Assembly (NCBI RefSeq): GCF_051020985.1
Contig: NW_027475162.1
Span: 558,001-622,000 of the forward strand
DNA from: Nomia melanderi
Lineage: Eukaryota; Arthropoda; Insecta; Hymenoptera; Halictidae
DNA: 64,000 bases
Direction: 5' to 3'
Below the pieces are notes generated by a model. It made no database searches and was not told the DNA's origin. It saw nothing but the letters and a program-made list of their open reading frames with translations. A program made the position numbers and the translations under genes. Shown piece by piece: positions 51,309 through 62,420 of this stretch (the first letter of the stretch is position 1; each line of letters opens with the position of its first letter).

Positions 51309-54300
51309 AGCACCCGAGATATCACCAGATATATATTGGATTTTTCCCTGAATCTGAGTGTCCGGCCCCATGACACGGTGGATTTCTCGGCCCCTGGTGG
51401 ACCGAGGTCGTTCCCGCTGCACAGATTCATGCGCCAGGGCCTCTTGCAGATAATTCACTTTGGACTATTGCGCTATCTCTAGGAGAACCCGAGATATCAC
51501 CAGATATATATTGGATTTTTCCCTGACCCTGAGTTTCCGGCCCCATGAGACTGTGGTTTTCTCGGCCCCTGGTGGTCCGAGGTCGTTCCCGCTGCACAGA
51601 TTCCTGCGACAGGCCCCCCTGCAGATAATTCACTTTGGTTTATTACGCTATCTCAAATAGCACCCGAGATATCACCAGATATATATTGGATATTCCCTGT
51701 CCCTGAGTGTCCGGCCCCATGAGACTGTGGTTTTCTCGGTACCCTGGTGGTCCGAGGTCGTTCCGGTTGCACAGATTCATGCGCCAGGGCCGCCTGCAGA
51801 TAATTCACTTTGGTTTATTGCGCTATCTCCAATAGCACCCGAGATATCACCAGATATATATTGGATTTTCCCTTGACCCTGAGTGTCCGGCCCCATGAGA
51901 CTGTGGTTTTCACGGCCCCTGGTGGTCCGAGGTCGTTCCCGCTGCACAGATTCATGCGCGAGGGCCTCCTGCAGACAATGCACTTTGATTTATTGCGCTA
52001 TCTGTAATAGCATGCGAGATATCAGCAGATATGTATTGGATTTTCCCCTGACCCTGAGTGCCCGGCCCCATGAGACGGTGGTTTTCACGGCCCCCTGGTG
52101 GTCCGAGGTCGTTCCCGCTGCACAGATGCATGCGCCAGTGCCTCCTACAAACAATGCACTTTGATTTATTGCGCTATCTGTAATAACACCCGAGAGATCA
52201 CCAGATATATATTGGATTTTTCCCTGACCCTGAGTGTCCGGCCCCCTGAGACGGTGGTTTTCTCGGCCCCCTGGTGTTCCGAGGTCATTCCCGCTGCACA
52301 GATACACGCGCCAGGGCCTCCTGCAGATAATTCACTTTGGTTTATTGCGCTATCTCTAATAGCACCCGAGATATCACCAGATATATATTGGATTTTCCCC
52401 TGAACCTGAGTGTCCGGCCCCATGAGACTGTGGTTTTATCGGCCCCTGGTGTTCCGAGGTCGTTCCCGCTGCACAGATGCATGCGCCAGGGCCTCCTACA
52501 GACAATGCACTTTGATTTATTGCGCTATCTGTAATAGCACCCGAGATATCAGCAGATATATATTGGATTTTCCCCTGTACCTGAGTGTCCGGCCCCATGA
52601 GACGGTGGTGTTCTCGGCCCGCTGGTTGTCCGAGGTCGTTCCCGCTGCACAGATGCATGCTCCAGGGCCTCCTGCAGATAATTCACTTTGATTTATTGCG
52701 CTATCTCTAATAGCACCCGAGATATCACCAGATATATATTGGATTTTCCTCTGACACTGAGTGTCCGGCCCCATGAGACTGTGGTTTTCACGGCCCCCTG
52801 GTGGTACGAGGTCGTTCCCGCTGCACAGATGCATGCGCCAGTGCCTCCTACAGACAATGCACTTTGATTTATTGCGCTATCTGTAATAGCACCCGAGGTA
52901 TGACCAGATATATATCGGATTTTTCCCTGTCCCTGAGTGTCCGGCCCCATGAGACGGTGGTTTTCTCGGCCTCCTGGAGGTCCGAGGTCGTTCCCGCTGC
53001 ACAGATGCATGCACCAGGTCCTCCTGCAGATAATTCACTTTGGTTTATTGCGCTATCTCTAATAGCACCCGAGATATCACCAGATATATATTGGATTTTC
53101 CCCTGACCCTGAGTGTCCGGCCCCATGAGACGGTGGTTTTCTCGGCCCCCTGGTGGTCCGAGGTCGTTCCCACTGCACCGATTCATGCGCTAGGGCCCCC
53201 TGCAGATAATTCACTTGGGTTTAGTGCGCTATCTGTAAGAGCACCCGAGATATCACCAGATATATATTGGATTTTTCCCTGTCCCTGCCAGTCCGGCCCC
53301 ATGAGACGGTGATTTTCTCGGCCCCTGGTAGTCCAAGGTCGTTCCCGTTGCACAGATTCATGCGCGAGGGCCTCCTGCAGACAATGCACTTTGATTTATT
53401 GCGCTATCTCTAATAGCACCCGAGATATCACCAGATATATATTGGATTTTTCCCTGATCCTGAGTGTCCCACCCCATGAGGCGGTGGTTTTCTCGGCCCC
53501 TGGCGGTCCGAGGTTGTTCCCGCTGCACAGATTCATGCGCCAGGGCCTCCTGCAGACAATGCACGTTGGTTTATTATGATATCTCTAATAGCACCCGAGA
53601 TATCACCAGATATATATTGGATTTTTCCCTGACCCTGAGTGTCCGGCCCCATGAGACGGTAGTTTTCTCGGCCCCTGGTGGTCCGAGGTCGTTCCCGCTG
53701 CACAGATTCATGCGCGAGGGCCTCCTGCAGACAATGCACTTTGATTTATTGCGCTATCTGTAATAGCATGCGAGATATCAGCAGATATGTATTGGATTTT
53801 CCCCTGACCCTGAGTGCCCGGCCCCATGAGACGGTGGTTTTCTCCGCCCCTGGTGGTCCGAGGTCGATCCCGCTGCACATATTCATGCGCCAGGGCCTCC
53901 TACAGACAATGCACTTTGATTTATTGCGCTATCTGTGATAGCACCCGAGATATCACCAGATATATATTGGATTTTTCCCTGACCCTGAGTGTCCGGCCCC
54001 ATGTGTCGGTGGTTTTCTCGGCCCCTGGTGGTCCGAGGTCGTTCCCGCTGCACAGATTTATGCGCCAGGGCCGCCTGCAGATAATTCACTTTGGTTTAGT
54101 GCGCTATCTGTAACAGCACCCGAGATATCCCCAGATATATATTGGATTTTTCCCTGACCCTGAGTGTCCGGCACCATGTGTCGGTGGTTTTCTCGGCGCC
54201 TGGTGGTCCGTGGTCGTTCCTGATGCATAGATTCATTCGCCAGTGCCTCCTACAGACAATGCACTTCGATTTATTGCGCTACCTGTAATAGCACCCGAGA

Positions 54301-54850
54301 TATCACCAGATATGTATTGGATTTTTCCCTGACCCTGAGCGTCCGGCCCCATGAGACGGTGGTTTTCTCGGCCCCTGGTGGTCCGAGTTCGTTCCCGCTG
54401 CACAGATTCATGCGACAGGGCCTCCTGCAGATAATTCACATTGGTTTATTGCGCTATCTCTAATAGCACCCGAGATATCACCAGATATATATTGGATTTT
54501 TCCCTGACCCTGACAGTCCGGCCCCATGTGACGGTAGTTTTCACGGCCCCTGGTGTTCCGAGGGCGTTCCCGCTGCACAGATTCATGCGCCAGGGCCTCC
54601 TATAGATAACTCACTTTGGTTTATTGCCATATCTCTAATAGCACACGAGATATTACCAGATATATATTGGATTTTTGCCAGACCCTGACAGTCCGGCCCC
54701 ATGTGTCGGTGGTTTTCACGGCCCCTGGAGGTTCGAGGTCGTTCCCGCTGCACAGATTTATGCGCCAGGGCCGACTGCAGATAATTCACTTTGGTTTAGT
54801 GCGCTATCTGTAAGAGCACCCGAGATATCCCCAGATATATATTGAATTTT
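51309..54850. repeat. Region IX, first part: region-I-like type A monomers
   Basis: The 176-bp extra-base variants return (about 51739, 52090, 52268, 52795, 52970 and 53148), with CAGATGCATGCGCC, GCCAGTGCCTCC and CATGACACGGTGG (51367), all hallmarks of 1-11 kb. There is no B core. A one-monomer block with AGCATGCGAGATATCAGCAG is at about 51918-52091 and again at about 53674-53847. From 53.9 kb, states typical of the distal part (CCATGTGTCGGTGG, CCTGACAGTCCGG) begin. Confidence 0.85.
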
Positions 54851-57800
54851 TCCCCGACCCTGAGTGTCCGGCCCCATGTGTCGGTGGTTTTCTCGGCCCC
54901 TGGTGGTGCGAGGTCGATCCCGCTGCACAGATTCATGCGCCAGGGCCTCCTACAGACAATGCACTTTGATTTATTGCGCTATCTGTAATAGCACCCGAGA
55001 TATCACCAGATATATATTGGATTTTTCCCTGTCCCTGACAGTTCGGCCCGATGAGACGGTGATTTTCTCGGCCCCTGGAGGTCCGAGGTCGATCCCGCTG
55101 CACAGATTCATGCGCCAGGGCCTCCTACAGACAATGCACTTTGATTTATTGCGCTATCCGTAATAGCACCCGCGATATCAGCAGATATATATTGTATTTT
55201 TCCCTGACCCTGAGTGTCCGACCCCATGAGACGGTGGTTTTCTCGGCCCCTGGTGGTCCGAGGTCGTTCCCGCTGCACAGATTCATGCGCCACGGCCTCC
55301 TACAGATAATGCACTTTGATTTATTGCGCTATCTGTAATAGCACCCGAGATATCACCAGATATATATTGGATTTTTCCCTGACCCTGAGTGTCTCACTCC
55401 ATGAGACGGTGGATTTCTCGGCCCCTGGCGGTCCGAGGTCGTTCCCGCTGCACAGATTCATGCGCCAGGGCCTCCTGCAGACAATGCACCTTGGTTTATT
55501 ATGCTATCTCTAATAGCACCCGAGATATCACCAGATATATATTGGATTTTTCCCTGACCCTGAGCGTCCGGCCCCATGAGACGGTAGTTTTCTCGGCCAA
55601 TGGTGGTCCGAAGTCGTTCCCGCTGCACAGAATCATGCGCTAGGGCCTCCTGCAGACAATGCACTTTGATTTATTGCGCTATCTCTAATAGCACCCGAGA
55701 TATCACCAGATATATATTAGATTGTTCCCTGAACCTGACAGTCCGGCCCCATGAGACGGTGATTTTCTCGGCCCCTGGTGGTCCGAGGTCGTTCCCGCTG
55801 CACAGATTCATGCGCTAGGGCCCCCTGCCGACAATGCACTTTGATTTATTTCAGCTGTCTCTAATAGCGCACGAGGTATCACCAGATATATATTGGATTT
55901 TTCCCTGACCCTGACAGTCCGGCCCCATGTGTCGGTGGTTTTCTCGGCCCCTGCTGGTCCCAGGTCGTTCCCGCTGCACAGATTCATGCGCCAGGGCGCC
56001 CTGCAGATAATTCACTTTGGTTTATTGCGCTATCTGTAAGAGCACCCGAGATATCACCAGATATATATTGAATTTTTCCCCGACCCTGAGCGTCCGGCCC
56101 CATGTGTCGGTGGTTTTCTCGGCCCCTGGTGGGCCGAGGTCGATCCCGCTGCACAGATTCATGCGCCAGGGCCCCCTACAGAAAATTCAGTTTGATTTAT
56201 TGCGCTATCTGTAATAGCACCCGAGATATCACTAGATATATATTGGATTTTCCCCGGACCCTGAGTGTCGGCCCCATGAGACGGTGGTTTTCTCGGCCCC
56301 TGGTGGTCCGAGATCGCTCCCGCTGCACACATTCATGCGCCAGGGCCTCCTGCAGATAATTCACTTTGGTTTATTGCGCTATCACTAATAGCACCCGAGA
56401 TATCACCAGATATATATTGGATTTTTCCCTGACCCTGACAGTCCGGCCCCATGAGACGGTGATTATCTCGGCCCCTGGTGGTCCGAGGTCGATCCCGCTG
56501 CACAGATTCATGCGCCAGGGCCTCCTACAGACAATGCACTTTGTTTTATTGCGCTATCTCTAATAGCACCCGAGATATCACCAGATATATATATTGGATT
56601 TTTCCCTGACCCTGACAGTCCGGCCCCATGAGACGGTGATTTTCTCGGCCACTGGTGGTCCGAGGTCGATCCCGCTGCACAGATTCATGCGCCAGGGCCT
56701 CCTACAGACAATGCACTTTGATTTATTGCGCTACCTGTAATAGCACCCGAGATATCACCAGATATATATTGGATTTCCACTGACCCTGACAGTCCGGCCT
56801 CATGAGAAGGTAGTTTTCTCGGCCCCTGGTGGTCCGAGGTCGTTCCCGCTGCACAGATTCATGTTCCAGGGGCTCCTGCAGATAATTCACTTTGGTTTAT
56901 TGCGCTATCTGTAACAGCACCCGAGATATCCCCAGATATATATTGAATTTTTCCCCGACCCTGAGTGTCCGGCCCCATGTGTCGGTGGTTTTCTCGGCCC
57001 CTGGTATTCCGAGGTCGATCCCGCTGCACAGATTCATGCGACAGGGCCTCCTGCAGATAATTCACTTTGGTTTATTGCGCTATCTCTAATAGCACCCGAG
57101 ATATCACCAGATATATATTGGATTTTCCCCTGACCCTAATTGTCCGGCCCCATGTGTCGGTGGTTTTCTCGGCCCCTGGTGGTCCGAGGTCGATCCCGCT
57201 GCACAGATTCATGCGCCAGGGTCTCCTACAGAAAATGCAATTTGATTTATTGCGCTATCTGTAATAGCACCCGAGATATCACTAGATATATATGGGATTT
57301 CCCCTGACCCTGACAGTCCGGCCCCATGAGACGGTAGTTTTCTCGGCCCCTGGTGGTCCGCGGTCGATCCCGCTGCACAGATTCATGCGCCAGGGCCTCC
57401 TACAGACAATGCACTTTGATTCATTGCGCTATCTGTAATAGCACCCGAGATATCACCAGATATATATTGGATTTTCCCCTGACCCTGATTGTCCGGCCCC
57501 ATGTGTCGGTGGTTTTCTCGGCCACTGGTGGTCCGAGGTCGATCCCGCTGCACAGATTCATGCGCCAGGGCCTCCTACAGAAAATGCAGTTTGATTTATT
57601 GCGCTATCTGTAATAGCACCCGAGATATCACTAGATATATATTGGATTTCCCCTGACCCTGACAGTCCGGCCCCATGAGACGGTAGTTTTCTCGGCCCCT
57701 GGTGGTCCGAGGTCGATCCGGCTGTTCAGATTCATGCGCCAGGGCCTCCTGCAGACAATGCACTTTGGTTTATTACGCTATCTCTAATGGTACCCTTGAT

Positions 57801-58182
57801 ATCACCAGATATATATTGGATTTTTCCCTGACCCTGAGTGTCCGGCCCCATGAGACGGTGATTATCTCGGCCCCTGGTGGTCCGAGGTCGATCCCGCTGC
57901 ACAGATTCATGCGCCAGGTCCTCCTACAGACAATGCACTTTGTTTTATTGCGCTATCTCTAATAGCACCCGAGATATCACCAGATATATATTGGATTTTT
58001 CCCTGACCCTGACAGTCCGGCCCCATGAGACGGTGATTTTCTCGGCCACTGGTGGTCCGAGGTCGATCCCGCTGCACAGATTCATGCGCCAGGGCCTCCT
58101 ACAGACAATGCACTTTGATTCATTGCGCTATCTGTAATAGCACCCGAGATATCACCAGATATATAGTGGATTTTCCCCTGAC

Positions 58183-59755
58183 TCTAATTGTCCGGCCCCA
58201 TGAGACGGTAGTTTTCTCGGCCCCTGGTGGTCCGCAGTCGATCCCGCTGCACAGATTCATGCGCCAGGGCCTCCTACAGACAATGCCCTTTGATTTATTG
58301 CGCTATCTGTAATAGCACCCGAGATATCACCAGATATATATTGGATTTTTCCCTGACCCTGAGTGTCCGACCCCATGAGACGGTGGTTTTCTCGGCCCCT
58401 GGTGGTCCGAGGTCGTTCTCGCTGCACAGATTTATGCGCCAGGGCCGCCTGCAGATAATTCACTTTGGTTTAGTGCGCTATCTGTAACAGCACCCGAGAT
58501 ATCCCCAGATATATATTGAATTTTTCCCCGACCCTGATTGTCCGGCCCCATGTGTCGGTGGTTTTCTCGGCCCCTGGTATTCCGAGGTCGATCCCGCTGC
58601 ACAGATTCATGCGCCAGGGCCTCCTACAGAAAATGCAGTATGATTTATTGCGCTATCTGTAATAGCACCCGAGATATCACTAGATATATATGGGATTTCC
58701 CCTGACCGTGACAGTCCGGCCCCATGAGACGGTAGTTTTCTCGGCCCCTGGTGGTCCGCAGTCGATCCCGCTGCACAGATTCATGCGCCCGGGCCTCCTA
58801 CAGACAATGCACTTTGATTCATTGCGCTATCTGTAATAGCACCCGAGATATCACCAGATATATATTGGATTTTCCCCTGACCCTAATTGTCCGGCCCCAT
58901 GAGACGGTAGTTTTCTCGGCCCCTGGTGGTCCGCAGTCGATCCCGCTGCACAGATTCATGCGCCAGGGCCTCCTACAGACAATGCCCTTTGATTTATTGC
59001 GCTATCTGTAATAGCACCCGAGATATCACCAGATATATATTGGATTTTCCCCTGACCCTAATTGTCCGGCCCCATGTGTCGGTGGTTTTCTCGGCCCCTG
59101 GTGGTCCGCAGTCGATCCCGCTGCACAGATTCATGCGCCAGGGCCTCCTGCAGACAATGCACTTTGGTTTATTATGCTATCTCTAATGGCACCCTTGATA
59201 TCACCAGATATATATTGGATTTTTCCCTGACCCTGATAGTCCGGCACCATGAGACGGTGATTATCTCGGCCCCTGGTGGTCCGAGGTCGATCCCGCTGCA
59301 CAGATTCATGCGCCAGGTCCTCCTACAGACAATGCACTTTGTTTTATTGCGCTATCTCTAATAGCACCCGAGATATCACCAGATATATATTGGATTTTTC
59401 CCTGACCCTGACAGTCCGGCCCCATGAGACGGTGATTTTCTCGGCCACTGGTGGTCCGAGGTCGATCCCGCTGCACAGATTCATGCGCCAGGGCCTCCTA
59501 CAGACAATGCACTTTGATTTATTGCGCTACCTGTAATAGCACCCGAGATATCACCAGATATATATTGGATTTCCCCTGACCCTGACAGTCCGGCCTCATG
59601 AGAAGGTAGTTTTCTCGGCCCCTGGTGGTCCGAGGTCGATCCCGCTACACAGATTCATGCGCCAGGGCCTCCTGCAGATAATTCACTTTGGTTTATTGCG
59701 CTATCTCTAATAGCACCCGAGATATCACCAGATGTATATTGGATTTTTCCCTGAC
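58183..59755. repeat. 9-mer tandem duplication, copy 1 (1573 bp)
   Basis: 58183-59262 matches 59756-60835 (offset 1573), and 59438-59756 matches 60836-61154 (offset 1398). Shared markers are CAATGCCCTTTGA, GTTTAGTGCGC with GTAACAGCACC, GATATCCCCAGATATATATT, CCTGGTATTCCGAGG, GAAAATGCAGTATGATTT, CCTGACCGTGACAGTCCGG and GCACCCTTGATATC. A handful of substitutions separate the copies, for example GTCCGCAGTCG (58752) against GTCCACAGTCG (60325). Confidence 0.92.
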
Positions 59756-61154
59756 CCTAATTGTCCGGCCCCATGAGACGGTAGTTTTCTCGGCCCCTGG
59801 TGGTCCGCAGTCGATCCCGCTGCACAGATTCATGCGCCAGGGCCTCCTACAGACAATGCCCTTTGATTTATTGCGCTATCTGTAATAGCACCCGAGATAT
59901 CACCAGATATATATTGGATTTTTCCCTGACCCTGAGTGTCCGACCCCATGAGACGGTGGTTTTCTCGGCCCCTGGTGGTCCGAGGTCGTTCTCGCTGCAC
60001 AGATTTATGCGCCAGGGCCGCCTGCAGATAATTCACTTTGGTTTAGTGCGCTATCTGTAACAGCACCCGAGATATCCCCAGATATATATTGAATTTTTCC
60101 CCGACCCTGAGTGTCCGGCCCCATGTGTCGGTGGTTTTCTCGGCCCCTGGTATTCCGAGGTCGATCCCGCTGCACAGATTCATGCGCCAGGGCCTCCTAC
60201 AGAAAATGCAGTATGATTTATTGCGCTATCTTTAATAGCACCCGAGATATCACTAGATATATATGGGATTTCCCCTGACCGTGACAGTCCGGCCCCATGA
60301 GACGGTAGTTTTCTCGGCCCCTGGTGGTCCACAGTCGATCCCGCTGCACAGATTCATGCGCCCGGGCCTCCTACAGACAATGCACTTTGATTCATTGCGC
60401 TATCTGTAATAGCACCCGAGATATCACCAGATATATATTGGATTTTCCCCTGACCCTAATTGTCCGGCCCCATGAGACGGTAGTTTTCTCGGCCCCTGGT
60501 GGTCCGCAGTCGATCCCGCTACACAGATTCATGCGCCAGGGCCTCCTACAGACAATGCACTTTTATTCATTGCGCTATCTGTAATAGCACCCGAGATATC
60601 ACCAGATATATATTGGATTTTCCCCTGACCCTAATTGTCCGGCCCCATGTGTCGGTGGTTTTCTCGGCCCCTGGTGGTCCGCAGTCGATCCCGCTGCACA
60701 GATTCATGCGCCAGGGCCTCCTGCAGACAATGCACTTTGGTTTATTATGCTATCTCTAATGGCACCCTTGATATCACCAGATATATATTGGATTTTTCCC
60801 TGACCCTGATAGTCCGGCACCATGAGACGGTGATTTTCTCGGCCACTGGTGGTCCGAGGTCGATCCCGCTGCACAGATTCATGCGCCAGGGCCTCCTACA
60901 GACAATGCACTTTGATTTATTGCGCTACCTGTAATAGCACCCGAGATATCACCAGATATATATTGGATTTCCCCTGACCCTGACAGTCCGGCCTCATGAG
61001 AAGGTAGTTTTCTCGGCCCCTGGTGGTCCGAGGTCGATCCCGCTACACAGATTCATGCGCCAGGGCCTCCTGCAGATAATTCACTTTGGTTTATTGCGCT
61101 ATCTCTAATAGCACCCGAGATATCACCAGATGTATATTGGATTTTTCCCTGACC
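59756..61154. repeat. 9-mer tandem duplication, copy 2 (one monomer lost)
   Basis: This copy is directly adjacent to copy 1 but is 175 bases shorter. The monomer at 59263-59437 in copy 1 (with GATTATCTCGG and CAGGTCCTCC) has no counterpart. The join lies in GACGGTGATT, which both parental monomers share, as expected for homologous unequal exchange. Confidence 0.9.
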
Positions 61155-62337
61155 CTGAGTGTCCGGCCCCATGAGACGGTAGTTTTCTCCGCCCCTGGTG
61201 GTCCGAGGTCGTTCCCGCTGCACAGATACATGTTCCAGGGCCTCCTGCAGATAATTCACTTTGGTTTATTGCGCTATCTGTAATAGCACCCGAGATATCA
61301 CCAGATATATATTGGACTTTTCCCTGACCCTGACAATTCGGCCCCATGAGACGGTGATTTTCTCGGCCCCTGGTGGTCCGAGGTCGTTCCCGCTGCACAG
61401 ATTCATGCGCCACGGCCTCCTACAGACAATGCACTTTGATTTATTGCGCTATCTGGAATAGCACCCGAGATATCACCAGATATATATTGGATTTTTCCCT
61501 GACCCTGAGTGTCCGACCCCATGAGACGGTGGTTTTCTCGGCCCCTGGTGGTCCGAGGTCGTTCCCGCTGCACAGATTCATGCGCCAGGGCCTCCTGCAG
61601 ACAATGCACCTTGGTTTATTATGCTATCTCTATTAGCACCCGAGATATCACCAGATATATATTGGAGATTTCCCTGACCCTGAGAGTGCGGCCCCATGAG
61701 ACGGTGATTTTCTCGGCCCCTGGTGGTCCGAGCTCGATCCCGCTGCACAGATTCATGCGCCAGGGCCTCCTGCAGACAATGTACTTTGATTTATTGCTCT
61801 ATCTCTAATAGCACCAGAGATATCACCAGATATATATTGCATTTTTCCCTGACCCTGACACTCCGGCCCCATGTGTCGATGGTTTTCTCGGTCCCTCGTG
61901 GTCCGATGTCGATCCCGCTACACAGATTCATGCGCCAGGGCCTCCTATAGATAATTCACTTTGGTTTATTGCGCTATCTCTAATAGCACCGGAGATATCA
62001 CCAGATATATATTGGATTTTTCCCTCACCCTGACAGCCCGGCCCCATGTGTCTGTGGTTTTCCCGGCCCCTGGTGGTCCGAGGTCGTTCCCGCAGCACAG
62101 ATTCATGCGCCAGGGCCCCCTGCAGATAATTCACTTTGGTTTAGTGCGCTGTCTGTAATAGCACCCGAGATATCACCAGATATATATTGGATTTATCCCT
62201 GACCCTGACAGTCCGACCCCATGAGACGGTGGATTTCTCGGCCCCTGGTGGTCGGAGGTCGTTCCCGCTGCACAGGTTCATGCACCAGGGCTTCCTGCAG
62301 ACAATTCACTTTGGTTTATTGCGCTATCTGTAATTGC

Positions 62338-62420
62338 ACGCGAGATATCACCCGATATATGCTGGATTTTTACATGACCCTGGGTGACGGATTCCGAATA
62401 TCTGTAATTTTCTCGGCGCC
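62338..62420. repeat. Lone B1 core in the distal A-only region
   Basis: GGATTTTTACATGACCCTGG and GACGGATTCCGAATATCTG form a B1 core about 12 kb from the nearest other B monomer (about 50265). Its left flank has GTAATTGCACGCGAG and CACCCGATATATG, and its right half has CTCGGCGCCTGG and TTCATTCGCCAGTGCC. The right half resembles the A monomer at about 54190-54250 (CTCGGCGCCTGG, CATTCGCCAGTGCC), so the nearest relative outside the core is an A monomer. Confidence 0.85.
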
